NCBI GenBank assembly: GCA_002478955.1
Contig: DLKK01000089.1
Coordinates: 1 to 34,145, forward strand
Direction of reading: 5' to 3'
Origin: Treponema sp. UBA7590
GTDB taxonomy: Bacteria; Spirochaetota; Spirochaetia; Treponematales; Treponemataceae
DNA length: 34,145 nucleotides
The position numbers were made by a program, and so were the translations under genes. The notes under the pieces were generated by a model, which made no database searches, was not told the DNA's origin, and saw nothing but the letters and a program-made list of their open reading frames with translations. Each line of letters starts with the position of its first letter. The stretch's first letter is position 1. Below are positions 1 through 7,756 of the stretch, one piece after another.

Positions 1-513
1 CTTTCTGATGGTTCCGGAGTAAGCACAGAAAATCTGAATATTGTCCAGGTGGAAGGCGTTGAGTCGGCTCAGGTTCCGGCGGCTGGAATACTTACTGCGG
101 TTGTTTGCCCTTGGTCAAAGATTGAGATTGGGGAAGGTAGCTATAATGAGGAAATTCTTGCGAAGCTGCGTGATTTTCTTAAAAAGCTGGAGGATGCAGG
201 CGCGTTCGCGTTTATTGTTCCTCAGGCGCAAAAAACTTTTTCAGATGCGGACGAGGCGGATTCGTTCATAAAGGCAATGGTTCATACAGCCAGAAGGGTA
301 AAGGACTGCACGAGCGTTCTGGGGTTTGCGGTTGCCGCTGAGCTTATGGAAAAAGATGCGGGAAAAAAATTAGATGAAAACAGCTGGACGCAGTGGTTCA
401 TAAACGAGATGAATGTAAAGCATGCGCATTATGTCTATTTTGCCGGCAAATCAAATATCAAGAAGTATGGACTTGTTCCGAATACTTGTTCTTGCGAACT
501 TGTTCTGTATTAA
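1..513 (+). CDS. Hypothetical protein, 3' part of a gene cut by the window edge
   Basis: The reading frame is open from the first base and ends with TAA at 511-513, so only the C-terminal 170 residues are visible. A GTG at 49 could start a shorter protein, but no ribosome binding site precedes it and the frame continues upstream, so I treat the gene as truncated by the window. The visible part is soluble, with alternating hydrophobic strands and charged helices (for example WSKIEIGEGSYNEE early and WTQWFINEMNVKHAHYVYF late). This could be the end of an alpha/beta or TIM-barrel domain, for instance a glycosidase-like one. I do not recognise the family and assign no function. The next gene has its own promoter, so no operon link is implied. 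Confidence 0.7.
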   Translation, partial: LSDGSGVSTENLNIVQVEGVESAQVPAAGILTAVVCPWSKIEIGEGSYNEEILAKLRDFLKKLEDAGAFAFIVPQAQKTFSDADEADSFIKAMVHTARRVKDCTSVLGFAVAAELMEKDAGKKLDENSWTQWFINEMNVKHAHYVYFAGKSNIKKYGLVPNTCSCELVLY

Positions 514-597
514 AGTGTATTGATTGCGAAAAAGCGCAAAGTTTGCAAAATTTTTCAAGAAAAAGTTAAAATTTCTTAAAAAAATAACAGATTTCTC

Positions 598-626
598 TTG
601 ATTACTTCTAAATGTTGTGTCATAGT
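598..626 (+). promoter_or_regulatory. Sigma70-type promoter for the lytic transglycosylase gene
   Basis: TTGATT at 598-603 and CATAGT at 621-626 are separated by 17 bp. The predicted transcript would start near 633 and carry the AAAGGAG ribosome binding site just before the ATG at 662. The -10 box is weak, so this is a sequence match only. Confidence 0.45.
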
Positions 627-661
627 ACAAGTGCTTAGAGAGATTAGCAAAAGGAGTTTGA

Positions 662-1450
662 ATGATAAATCAGACTGAAAATTCTGGTTTCCAAAACTCA
701 TGTCGCAATTCTTTGGTTTTTTGTGGCTTGCTTCTTGTGATTGCGGGTGTGATTGCAGTTGTGTTGCCAGCTAAGAACAAAGAGGCTTCTGTTCCGGTTG
801 TAAAAGCTGCTACAGAGGTAGAAAACGAGGTTGTTGCTGATTTCAATAACCTGATTGAAGAAGCTGGTTTTTCAGCTGCAAAAATCAAGACGGGCGATGA
901 AGGGCTCTCTCTTTATAGGCAGCCGAATTCAAGGGCGGCAGTTGAATGGTTTTACCTGCACGTTACAGGAAACCGCGAAACTGCAATGGCGATTCTTGAA
1001 GAGGCAGAAAAAAATGATATACCGCTTTCGCTTGCGTTTGCGTTGGCTTATACAGAAAGTCGCTACAATGTGAACGCAGTGAACAAGAATAGAAATTCTT
1101 CTATTGACCGTGGATTGTTTCAGTTGAATAACCGTTCTTTCCCGCAGTTAAAAGAAGAAGATTTTTTTAATCCTGTTGTGAGTGCAAAATACGGAATGAG
1201 CCATTTGCGTTTTTGCATGAATGTTGCAGGAAATGAGGTTGCGGCATTGGCAATGTACAATGCGGGAACTAGCAAAGTGCGTGCGGACAACACACCGCAG
1301 ACAACATTGAATTATGTTGGAAAAATAATGGCTTATCAGGATAAACTTGACAAGCTGTTTGCGGATGAAGTTCTTTCGTATTACGAAACTGCGCGCCCGG
1401 TAACAGGAATCTCCGTTGCATTTTTAGGCAACCGACGTTTCGACCGCTAA
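662..1450 (+). CDS. Membrane-anchored SLT-type lytic transglycosylase
   Basis: 262 residues. A single hydrophobic segment at about residues 17-37 (SLVFCGLLLVIAGVIAVVLP) acts as a signal anchor or uncleaved signal, placing the rest in the periplasm. Residues about 115-235 form a goose-type lysozyme/SLT domain. The catalytic Glu lies in AYTESRYN, followed by the typical DRGLFQLN segment and the late AALAMYNAGTSKV motif. Enzymes of this family cleave the MurNAc-GlcNAc bond of peptidoglycan to form 1,6-anhydro products. The start is supported by AAAGGAG 7-8 nt upstream. The gene is monocistronic: a strong terminator follows. It could serve wall remodelling or local opening for an envelope machine; nothing nearby identifies a partner. 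Confidence 0.85.
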   Translation: MINQTENSGFQNSCRNSLVFCGLLLVIAGVIAVVLPAKNKEASVPVVKAATEVENEVVADFNNLIEEAGFSAAKIKTGDEGLSLYRQPNSRAAVEWFYLHVTGNRETAMAILEEAEKNDIPLSLAFALAYTESRYNVNAVNKNRNSSIDRGLFQLNNRSFPQLKEEDFFNPVVSAKYGMSHLRFCMNVAGNEVAALAMYNAGTSKVRADNTPQTTLNYVGKIMAYQDKLDKLFADEVLSYYETARPVTGISVAFLGNRRFDR

Positions 1451-1470
1451 AATTGTCCTCCTTATTTAAA

Positions 1471-1517
1471 GTCCGACCGTTTTCCCATTCTTTATCCGGT
1501 CGGGCTTTTTCTTTTTT
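1471..1517 (+). terminator. Intrinsic terminator after the lytic transglycosylase gene
   Basis: GTCCGACCG (1471-1479) pairs with CGGTCGGGC (1497-1505), a 9-bp stem with one G-U pair and a 17-nt loop. It is followed directly by TTTTTCTTTTTT. The downstream gene begins only 30 bp further on. Confidence 0.9.
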
Positions 1518-1534
1518 ATGCGCAAAAAATGCGT

Positions 1535-1540
1535 TATAGT
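1535..1540 (+). promoter_or_regulatory. -10 box placed for leaderless transcription of the Rex-like gene
   Basis: TATAGT ends 6 nt before the ATG at 1547 and no Shine-Dalgarno sequence is present. Transcription would start at or next to the ATG. No good -35 box is seen; the expected place lies in the terminator's T-run. If this is the promoter, the alternative ATG at 1529 lies upstream of the transcript. Confidence 0.4.
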
Positions 1541-1546
1541 AAGTCT

Positions 1547-2179
1547 ATGCAAAACAAAATTCCTGTTTCCACAAAAAAACGTATGGTTCTGCTTCTTGAA
1601 CTTCTGCATGAATGGAAGCGGCCGCGCATTACTTCCAAGGAAATTGCGGCTTTGCTTGGAGTAAAAGATTCGCTTGTGCGCTATGATTTTGCCTTTCTGG
1701 ATTTTCCTGCGGAGCACCGAGGGTTTAAAAATGGATATGAGATTTCTGTCCTGGAGAAAGATATCCGGGCTTCGCTTTTAAGATATGAAGAGAAGAAAGA
1801 TAATGGCGTGTCGCTGGAAAAACGGCTATGCATTGTGGGGCTGGGGCGGCTTGGTGCGGCTCTTTTGGATGACTCTTTTTTTGAGGGGAGCGGATTCAAG
1901 GTCTGCGCTGGATTTGACTCAAGCTTGAACAGGGTTGAGCTGATTCGTTCTACTTTTGAGCTTTTTCCTGCAAGCCGGATAGAAAATGTCTGCACCGCAA
2001 AAAAAATTGAGTATGCGGTTTTGTGCTGCCCAGAAAATGAGGTGCAGAAAATGGCGGACAGGCTTGTTAAGGCCGGTGTAAAGGGCATTGTGAACTACAC
2101 AAGGGCGGTTTTTGCCGTGCCAGATTGCGTGAAAGTGCAGAATATTCCGCCGGCAGTAGCTCTGGCTTTGGTTGATTAA
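1547..2179 (+). CDS. rex: Rex-like redox-sensing transcriptional regulator
   Basis: About 210 residues from the ATG at 1547, or 216 from the ATG at 1529. The N-terminal ~80 residues form a winged helix like that of Rex: KKRMVLLLELLHEW, then ITSKEIAALLGVKDSLVRYDFAFL, where the last part corresponds to the Rex recognition helix (tIRRDFsyfG). A Rossmann-type CoA-binding domain follows, with the dinucleotide motif GLGRLGAALL, and ends with NIPPAVALALVD. Rex proteins repress fermentation and respiration genes and release DNA when NADH is high. I chose 1547 because a -10 box sits 6 nt upstream, which suits leaderless expression. The protein is typical in length for Rex. What it controls is not visible; no clear Rex operator was found nearby. 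Family assignment is good; NADH sensing is inferred. Confidence 0.72.
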   Translation: MQNKIPVSTKKRMVLLLELLHEWKRPRITSKEIAALLGVKDSLVRYDFAFLDFPAEHRGFKNGYEISVLEKDIRASLLRYEEKKDNGVSLEKRLCIVGLGRLGAALLDDSFFEGSGFKVCAGFDSSLNRVELIRSTFELFPASRIENVCTAKKIEYAVLCCPENEVQKMADRLVKAGVKGIVNYTRAVFAVPDCVKVQNIPPAVALALVD

Positions 2180-2205
2180 AAATTTTTAAAAATCCAGCGT
2201 TTTGC

Positions 2206-2234
2206 TTGTAAAAAAAACGGTGGTGGTGTACAAT
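2206..2234 (+). promoter_or_regulatory. Promoter for the WecA-like/NusG-paralogue operon
   Basis: TTGTAA (2206-2211) and TACAAT (2229-2234) are 17 bp apart. A start near 2241 would give a leader of about 50 nt. The octamer ATTGGCTC occurs twice in tandem at 2233-2248, overlapping the predicted start point, and could be an operator or part of the leader. Confidence 0.55.
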
Positions 2235-2292
2235 TGGCTCATTGGCTCATTGTGGCTGAAATATCGATACATGTTATTATGGAGTTTTCAGC

Positions 2293-3348
2293 ATGTTATT
2301 GCCCCTTATTGCGTCCGTAGTTCTTTCGCTTGGCTTTTGTCCTCTGATCATTCAAATCTGTAAAAAATTCAACTTGTACGATGAAGTAGACCCAAGAAAA
2401 ATCCATAAAGGAAAAATACCTCGCCTTGGTGGAATTGCAGTTTTTGCATCGCTTCTGATTGTCTGGCTTTCTTCCAGGTTCCTGTTCAAGATTGTAAAGA
2501 TTAATTTCTACGGCTCATTGTTTATTGGTTTCGGGATTATTCTTTTCTTTGGCGTTATGGATGATATATTCAATCTTCGGGCAAAGATAAAGTTTCTTGT
2601 CCAGATTGTGGCGGCTCTGGTTGTAAGTTTAAGCCCGAACCATTTCACAAGTCTTTTTATGTGGAAATTTCCGCCTCTTCTTGGCGAACTTGTTACTTTT
2701 GTATGGATTTTAAGCATTGTGAATGCCTTTAATCTGATAGACGGAATGGACTGGGTCTGTGGTGGAATTTCGTTCTTTTCGTGCCTTGCGCTTGGATTTA
2801 TATTTAAATTCCAGAATAACAATATATTTATGTTCTATTTTATAGTATGCGGTTCTCTTGCAGGATTCTTGTTCTGGAACAAGCCGAATGCAAAAATCTT
2901 TTTGGGCGACGGCGGAAGCCAGACTCTGGGATATTTGATTTCTGTGGCGCCGTTGTTCAATACCGGGGATTCCAAGTTTGAATTTATTCAGTTTCCGGTG
3001 ATGCTTTTGCTTTGCTCGATTCCGCTTACGGATGTTATTGCCGCAATCTGGCGACGAACCAGGGAACACAGGAAAATCTTTGCTCCGGACAGGGCGCATA
3101 TTCACCATAAGCTTTTGAACATTGGCTTTTCCAAGAAGGCGGCGATTTTCTTCTTGCTCATGCTGCAGTTCGCGGTTTGTCTTGCTGTTGTTGTGGCTTA
3201 TTTTATGACGATAAAAAATGGCGTTACGCTTTTATGCTTCTGCCTTGTCTTTGTATGGGGAATTTTTATAACGTTCCATTATTTGAACAGGGCAGTGAAT
3301 ATTTCTCACAAGGGGCTTTTGGAAGATCATCCTATGGAGGAGCACTAA
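2293..3348 (+). CDS. WecA/TagO/MraY-family undecaprenyl-phosphate sugar-1-phosphate transferase
   Basis: 351 residues with about ten hydrophobic membrane segments. Family motifs are intact: HKGKIPRLGG near the N-terminus, the catalytic DD at residues 90-91 (GVMDDIFNLRAK), NAFNLIDGMD at 144-152, FLGDGGSQTLGY around D206, and the late DRAHIHHKLL loop. Members transfer a HexNAc-1-phosphate from a UDP-sugar to undecaprenyl phosphate on the cytoplasmic side and so start lipid-linked glycan synthesis. The histidine-rich DRAHIHH loop is like WecA/TagO rather than MraY. GGAG at 2281-2284 precedes the ATG. A NusG paralogue starts 3 nt after the stop, so the two are co-transcribed. It is the likely initiating enzyme for the polysaccharide genes 5 kb downstream; that link is inferred. 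Confidence 0.88.
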   Translation: MLLPLIASVVLSLGFCPLIIQICKKFNLYDEVDPRKIHKGKIPRLGGIAVFASLLIVWLSSRFLFKIVKINFYGSLFIGFGIILFFGVMDDIFNLRAKIKFLVQIVAALVVSLSPNHFTSLFMWKFPPLLGELVTFVWILSIVNAFNLIDGMDWVCGGISFFSCLALGFIFKFQNNNIFMFYFIVCGSLAGFLFWNKPNAKIFLGDGGSQTLGYLISVAPLFNTGDSKFEFIQFPVMLLLCSIPLTDVIAAIWRRTREHRKIFAPDRAHIHHKLLNIGFSKKAAIFFLLMLQFAVCLAVVVAYFMTIKNGVTLLCFCLVFVWGIFITFHYLNRAVNISHKGLLEDHPMEEH

Positions 3349-3351
3349 TTC

Positions 3352-3861
3352 TTGGAATACTACTGTGTGATGGTTAAGACTGGGGAAGAGGAGAAATTCA
3401 AGAAAAAAGCTTTAGAATTATTTGAACCGCAGGAAAGTGATATAAAATTCTATTATTTTCAGCGGACATTAAAGACTAGCCATGGAATCCCGTATGAAAA
3501 GCCTCTTTTTCCCGGATATCTGTTTTTTCAGATAGAAAATCTTACTCCGCAGGTTGTTCAGGCATTAAAAAAGGTTGAAGGATTTATAAGGATTCTGATT
3601 GATACAATAAATCCGAACAAGATTTTAGGCCCGCAGCTGGAGGAGCTACGTCTTTTTATGACCCACGGTGAACATCTTGGCATTTCAAAGGTTGAATTTC
3701 TTCCTGGGCAAAACCTTAGGGTAATCTCTGGTCCGCTTATGGGGCTGGAAGGCAAAGTCTACAAGGTGAACAAGAAGCGCGGAAGAATCACAATAATAAC
3801 TTCTCTTTGCAACGACGACCGCCGGATTGACCTGGCGTTTGAATGTGTCCAGGCTATATAG
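3352..3861 (+). CDS. Specialised NusG paralogue (LoaP/RfaH-like antiterminator)
   Basis: 169 residues starting from TTG at 3352, supported by GGAGGAG at 3336-3342. The N-terminal NGN domain begins EYYCVMVKTGEEEKF and contains PLFPGYLFFQIE. The C-terminal KOW domain is at about residues 117-150 (LPGQNLRVISGPLMGLEG, then KVNKKRGRI). It is short and lacks the acidic insertion of many housekeeping NusGs, and it lies beside a glycan-initiating gene instead of secE/rplK, so it is a specialised paralogue. Such proteins (LoaP, RfaH, UpxY) bind elongating RNA polymerase at a leader signal and let it read through terminators in long operons. LoaP is reported from Firmicutes, Actinobacteria and Spirochaetes. 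The structured leader at 8067-8256 is its best candidate target here. It could also act on its own operon or elsewhere. Confidence 0.85.
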   Translation: MEYYCVMVKTGEEEKFKKKALELFEPQESDIKFYYFQRTLKTSHGIPYEKPLFPGYLFFQIENLTPQVVQALKKVEGFIRILIDTINPNKILGPQLEELRLFMTHGEHLGISKVEFLPGQNLRVISGPLMGLEGKVYKVNKKRGRITIITSLCNDDRRIDLAFECVQAI

Positions 3862-4020
3862 TGACTTGAAATAGTTGTGGTTTACTAGAAAATCTTAAAA
3901 TTCAATGGAATAAATTTGTCTTTTTTTGAAAGTTTCATTATATTTATTATAATTAAATTAGCTTTGTATGCCACATAAATATTGTGTTTATGTCTTACAA
4001 AGAAAAAAATAGGAGTTGTT

Positions 4021-4977
4021 ATGGAACTCATAACAAGAGCATTGCTCGTAATGGATGGAAATTACGTACGCAAATGGTATTCGCATCTTGTGGAAGACGG
4101 ATTTGAAGGTAATTTTTATTCAATAAACTTTAGTGCGCTAGTTGATCATATTGGATCAATGATTGAAAAGGATTTTGGAAGCCGTTGCGTATTTACCGCA
4201 AAGAAACTTTACATGGGAACAAATTCCAAAGTTGATTCCCTGAACCAGGATTTTTACCGCGCGCTTGATGACGGTGGAATCCAGAAAAATACATTTCCAT
4301 TAAGAACTCATGATGAGGAAGGGCGCGCCGCATTAAAGGAAGAAGCCTGTGACACCACGATTGTATTCAACACCACAAAGGAATTTTATTCAACAATGCG
4401 CGAGAACCGCTTTGACACCCTTGTGCTTTTTGCCGGTGACGGGGATTTAACGCCGCTTGTGGAAGGACTGAAATCAGAGGGGGTAAAGAGTGTGGTTGTA
4501 TACTATGACTTCAGGTCAATATTCAATAACACCAGGGCTTCTCAAAAACTTCTGGAGTCGGCGGATAAAGTCATAAACTTTGGGGCGTTCTTGACGGAGC
4601 GTGTTGATAAGCAGGTTATGGCAATCTTTAAGCCGATTGAAAAACCTGCTGATTTTGATAACAACAGAATTTTTTATGATGCGCCGGTAAAGAGCCGTGT
4701 TGTTGTAAAAAAAAGAAGCCCGGAATTTGCTGGAAATGGCTATAGAGCTCCTGTGTATGAGCTGTATACAAAGGAAGAAATTAAAAAAGCCGTAGAAGAA
4801 ATTCCGCGCCGGGATGCTGACGGCTGGGTTCTTGTAGCCTTGCTTGGAAAATATCTTGAGGCGACAACCGGCAAAGCTTTGCCTATCGGAACAAAACTAA
4901 AGGATCTGCTTATGTTGCACAACGACATCTTTGAGACAAAAGAAGTGCCGGCATACAGCGTCCGCATAAGGGGGTAA
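4021..4977 (+). CDS. NYN-domain (PIN-like) protein with possible C-terminal LOTUS/OST-HTH domain
   Basis: 318 residues from the ATG at 4021, which has AGGAG 6 nt upstream. A start further upstream at 3982 has no binding site. Residues 1-190 form a NYN/LabA-like domain: hydrophobic strand LLVMDGNYV with conserved D12/N14, then an acidic pair in DTTIVF and FDTLVLFAGDGDLTPLVEGL, the family's [SA]GDxDF-type metal site. Family members are predicted or proven Mg-dependent ribonucleases. After a charged linker the last ~75 residues (YTKEEIKKAVEEI, then GWVLVALLGKYLE and KLKDLLMLHNDIFE) resemble a small winged LOTUS/OST-HTH RNA-binding domain, a common partner of NYN domains. Its substrate is unknown. 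The gene stands alone. Confidence 0.75.
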   Translation: MELITRALLVMDGNYVRKWYSHLVEDGFEGNFYSINFSALVDHIGSMIEKDFGSRCVFTAKKLYMGTNSKVDSLNQDFYRALDDGGIQKNTFPLRTHDEEGRAALKEEACDTTIVFNTTKEFYSTMRENRFDTLVLFAGDGDLTPLVEGLKSEGVKSVVVYYDFRSIFNNTRASQKLLESADKVINFGAFLTERVDKQVMAIFKPIEKPADFDNNRIFYDAPVKSRVVVKKRSPEFAGNGYRAPVYELYTKEEIKKAVEEIPRRDADGWVLVALLGKYLEATTGKALPIGTKLKDLLMLHNDIFETKEVPAYSVRIRG

Positions 4978-5094
4978 GTAAGATGAGCCTATAAAATAAA
5001 ACGCCGCGGAAAAACGGCATGAATCGTAAAGAAAAAAGCTGTATCATAGTGTTACAGCAAGATTTCTTTCCGTCAATACATCTTGAGCAAGACG

Positions 5095-5113
5095 GCTATA
5101 AAAAAGTTATAGC
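5095..5113 (+). other. Small perfect hairpin in the DUF4469 upstream region
   Basis: GCTATAA and TTATAGC (7 bp) enclose an AAAAG loop. It lies just upstream of the predicted promoter and could be an operator palindrome or an RNA hairpin of a longer transcript. No function is shown. Confidence 0.35.
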
Positions 5114-5119
5114 AAGTTC

Positions 5120-5148
5120 TTGGATTACAAACCGGCAAAGATTATACA
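5120..5148 (+). promoter_or_regulatory. Candidate promoter for the DUF4469 gene
   Basis: TTGGAT (5120-5125) and TATACA (5143-5148) are 17 bp apart. TTATACAT recurs 15 bp later (5154-5161), which may reflect duplicated regulatory sequence. Confidence 0.4.
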
Positions 5149-5219
5149 TCAAGGTTATACATTTTTCTTGCAAGCACGGTTTTACAAAACGCCCAGAATT
5201 TACGGGCAAGGGGATTTAT

Positions 5220-5996
5220 ATGAATATAAACTCTCTTTCAATAAAAAAGGTTAGCCACAAGTCTGGCAGCCTTCCGGTAGCGCTTTATCCGAACAAGTTG
5301 ATTCAGGATAAAGATGGAAAAGCAAGCTATTACGCGATGACTATAATCCGCGACACTTGCTTTGATGAGGATATCGCGAATGATATTATTGTTTCTGGCT
5401 TGAACGAAGGTCTTTCAAAGACTCAGATTCTTCGAGTCATGGAGCTAGTGCGTAATGCAAAGCTCGCGCGCCTTGCGGATGCGTATGCAGTAGATGACGG
5501 TATAAGCAGAATGCAGCTTAAAGTAAAAGGCAGTTTTGACTCTGAGTCGGAAGCCTTTTCCACAGAGAAACATTCTGTAGAGATATCTTTGCATCCAACC
5601 TCTGACGCGAAAAAATACTTTGAGGAGCTGCGGCCTGTAATAAGGCAAGGAAACTCAAAGAAACCAGTGATTACCGGAATATATGACGTAAAGTCAAAGT
5701 CCGGCGACAAACTGACAAAAGGTGGGTACCTTGAAATCAGGGGCACTTGCATGAAAATTTGCGGTGACAACGAAAATGTCGGGCTTTATTTTGAAAATAC
5801 AGAAGACAGCTCTGATATAGTGAAAGTTTCTGCTGATGAGCTTGGCCAGAATGTGGGTTCAACCTTGGCCTGTGTTGTGCCAGCTGAATTAAAAAGCGGC
5901 ACATACAGAATAAAAGTTGTGACACAGTACATGAACGGCAAGTCTTTCAGAAAGACTCCGCAAGAAGCAGTGTTCGGGAATTTTACAGTTTCGTAA
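5220..5996 (+). CDS. DUF4469/Bvu_2165-like (HU-related) DNA-binding-type protein
   Basis: 258 residues from the ATG at 5220, which has AAGGGG at 5208-5213. The frame is open upstream to 5019, but that extension is low-complexity and has no binding site. The N-terminal ~130 residues (LPVALYPNKL, then DIIVSGLNEGLSKTQILRVM, then MQLKVKGSFDSESEAF) match the IHF/HU-like domain of the Bvu_2165/DUF4469 group. The C-terminal ~90 residues (KPVITGIYDVKSKSGDKLTK, then GGYLEIRGTCMKI, then LKSGTYRIKVVTQY) form the Ig/DUF4469-type beta domain. Proteins of this type are annotated as DNA-binding by fold; their role is unknown. The gene is monocistronic and closed by a very strong terminator. Confidence 0.72.
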   Translation: MNINSLSIKKVSHKSGSLPVALYPNKLIQDKDGKASYYAMTIIRDTCFDEDIANDIIVSGLNEGLSKTQILRVMELVRNAKLARLADAYAVDDGISRMQLKVKGSFDSESEAFSTEKHSVEISLHPTSDAKKYFEELRPVIRQGNSKKPVITGIYDVKSKSGDKLTKGGYLEIRGTCMKICGDNENVGLYFENTEDSSDIVKVSADELGQNVGSTLACVVPAELKSGTYRIKVVTQYMNGKSFRKTPQEAVFGNFTVS

Positions 5997-6015
5997 GTCC
6001 TAGCTCTTGAAACTT

Positions 6016-6060
6016 GCTGCGCGGTGTGCGGATTTTCGTGCACCGCGCAGCATTTTTTTT
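6016..6060 (+). terminator. Strong intrinsic terminator after the DUF4469 gene
   Basis: GCTGCGCGGTG (6016-6026) pairs perfectly with CACCGCGCAGC (6041-6051). Four more pairs, two of them G-U, extend inward to a 6-nt loop. Eight T residues follow at 6053-6060. Confidence 0.95.
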
Positions 6061-6083
6061 GCTCTAGCATTATTCTGCGTGAT

Positions 6084-6156
6084 TCTACTGTACGCTCAAC
6101 GCTCGTCTACTGTACGTTAGATGAACACTGAGCGTACAGTAGATGAGCATCTAACG
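6084..6156. repeat. Compact element of interleaved direct and inverted repeats
   Basis: TCTACTGTACGCTCA (6084-6098) has a perfect inverted copy at 6129-6143. CGTTAGATG (6115-6123) has a perfect inverted copy at 6148-6156. The core TCTACTGTACG is also repeated directly at 6106-6116. The two inverted pairs are interleaved (A-B-A'-B'), so they cannot both form as simple nested hairpins. It lies between a terminator and the next promoter. Nothing coding is seen in 5997-6261. Confidence 0.8.
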
Positions 6157-6225
6157 GTAAGTCAGACGTGCTTGACTGGACTAGTATTTAGGGATTTACA
6201 AGTAGGGTGGCTGCAGGTGATTCAA

Positions 6226-6253
6226 TTGAATTAAATTGCATAAGCACTATAAT
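6226..6253 (+). promoter_or_regulatory. Promoter giving a nearly leaderless HipA-like transcript
   Basis: TTGAAT (6226-6231) and a consensus TATAAT (6248-6253) are 16 bp apart. The -10 box ends 8 nt before the ATG at 6262, so the predicted start is at or within 2 nt of the ATG, and there is no Shine-Dalgarno sequence. Confidence 0.65.
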
Positions 6254-6261
6254 ATAACTAA

Positions 6262-7395
6262 ATGATTTTTGTGCTAAAGCATTTTGATGAAGAAATATTG
6301 AAATTCGCCGCAAATGAAAATTCCAGTAATCCTGACTATAAAATTCTCTGGGTAACGGAAAATAAGGCTCTTTTGCCTTTAGGGTTTGAGTGCAGTGAAC
6401 AAGGTCTTGAAAGCTGGATAAAACACCGTTCTGTTCCAAAGAGCCGGGCGTATATGGATAATCTTCTTTCAAAATGCAACCTAAGCCCGAACAGACCTTT
6501 GAGCGTTGTATATTTTTCCAAAGGTCTTTCCTTGAATGACGTGTACTGGGTTGTTCCGGAAGATTTTGGCGGTTCGTTCAATGATGTTAATCTTTATGAC
6601 AACCGTTTTAGCAGAGTTCTTTCTTATATTGCGTTTACAGGCTACGGAAGTTCATTGAAGTCTTCCTTGTTCAGCAGTCCTGAGTTCACCACGAATGGCA
6701 TGCTTCCAAAATGCTGGCGCAGGATAAACGGAAAAATCGAGCTTTATAAAGGCTCGACCAGCGGATTTTCAAACGCAGGATATGAGGCATATTCAGAATT
6801 CTACGCGTTTCAGATTGCAAAAGAAATGGGCTTTGACGCGGTTGAATATAACCTTAGCAAGTGGAAGGGCAATTTGTGTTCTACGTGCAGGCTTTTTACA
6901 AGCAAAGACTACTCGTTTGTTCCTGTCGGAGTTCTTGTTAAAAAAGGCGGATTTGAGGCCGTTCAGAATTTTTATAAATCCTTGGGAAAAGACTTTGAGA
7001 ACTCATTGAACGACATGCTTGTTTTTGATGCGATAATAAAAAACACAGACAGACACTATGGAAATTTTGGCTTTTTGGTGAATAATAAGACGAACAAAAT
7101 AGAAAAGCTAGCTCCTTTGTTTGATCACGGCAATTCGCTGTACAGTCTTGCAGGTCTTGAATGTTTTGAAAAAGGCGGTAAACTTCTTAAAAAATATGAC
7201 AAAACCCTGCAGCCTTGTGTTTATGATGACTTTATTGGAAGCGCAAAAAAAGTCTTGACGGCAGAGCATAAAGAAAGGCTTAGAAAACTGCTGGATTTTA
7301 AATTTAAAAAACATCCACGGTATAATGTCTCGGAATCAAGGCTTGAGCATATAAACGAGCAGGTGAGGGAGAGTGTGAGGGAGTTGCTGGGGTAG
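6262..7395 (+). CDS. HipA-like Ser/Thr kinase, orphan (no HipB)
   Basis: 377 residues. The C-terminal half carries the HipA/CtkA-like kinase core: WRRINGKIELYKGSTSGF (phosphate-loop and lysine region), then NTDRHYGNFGF at residues 261-271 (catalytic Asp263 and metal-binding Asn268), then APLFDHGNSL with D288 as the DFG-equivalent. The N-terminal ~130 residues are not a standard HipA N-terminal subdomain. HipA kinases phosphorylate translation factors such as GltX and cause growth arrest, usually held in check by HipB. No HipB-type helix-turn-helix gene is adjacent; the DUF4160/DUF2442 pair follows 83 bp later with its own binding site. It may be a stand-alone kinase or a toxin with an unrecognised partner. 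It is transcribed from a promoter that yields leaderless mRNA. Confidence 0.78.
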   Translation: MIFVLKHFDEEILKFAANENSSNPDYKILWVTENKALLPLGFECSEQGLESWIKHRSVPKSRAYMDNLLSKCNLSPNRPLSVVYFSKGLSLNDVYWVVPEDFGGSFNDVNLYDNRFSRVLSYIAFTGYGSSLKSSLFSSPEFTTNGMLPKCWRRINGKIELYKGSTSGFSNAGYEAYSEFYAFQIAKEMGFDAVEYNLSKWKGNLCSTCRLFTSKDYSFVPVGVLVKKGGFEAVQNFYKSLGKDFENSLNDMLVFDAIIKNTDRHYGNFGFLVNNKTNKIEKLAPLFDHGNSLYSLAGLECFEKGGKLLKKYDKTLQPCVYDDFIGSAKKVLTAEHKERLRKLLDFKFKKHPRYNVSESRLEHINEQVRESVRELLG

Positions 7396-7478
7396 AATGG
7401 TATGCTGTACTTTGTTTGTATGTTATTAATAGAAAAATTTTGAATTTTATGATATATTATTGCTAGGAGAACTGTGAA

Positions 7479-7742
7479 ATGCCATCTATTTCTATGTTTT
7501 ATGGAATTGTTATTACAATGTATAATAACGGTTCGGAACATAATCCGCCTCATTTTCATGCACGGTATGGAGATTATCGGGCTGTTTTTGACCTTGAGGG
7601 GAATCTGACGACGGGTGATTTTCCATCTAAGCAGAAACATTTGATAAAGGCCTGGGCATTGTTGCATGCAGATGAGCTTTTGGCAAACTGGAATTTATGT
7701 ATGGAGCAGCAGAAATTGTATCCGATTGAGCCTTTGAAATAA
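7479..7742 (+). CDS. DUF4160 family protein
   Basis: 87 residues. The motif set is characteristic: MPSISMFYGIVITMY, then EHNPPHFHARYGD, then DFPSKQKHLIKAWALLHADEL and WNLCM. The PHFHARYGD block is the family signature. AGGAG at 7465-7469 supports the start. The stop is 14 bp before the DUF2442 gene, an arrangement seen repeatedly in bacteria, and both are probably one transcript. DUF4160/DUF2442 pairs look like toxin-antitoxin modules by size and gene order, but I know of no established activity, so none is claimed. Confidence 0.85.
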   Translation: MPSISMFYGIVITMYNNGSEHNPPHFHARYGDYRAVFDLEGNLTTGDFPSKQKHLIKAWALLHADELLANWNLCMEQQKLYPIEPLK

Positions 7743-7756
7743 CAGGAGGTGCAACT

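Noticed and set aside
5019..5219. N-terminal extension of the DUF4469 protein
   Set aside because: The frame is open but has no ribosome binding site; it covers the promoter and a hairpin. The ATG at 5220 has AAGGGG at the right distance.
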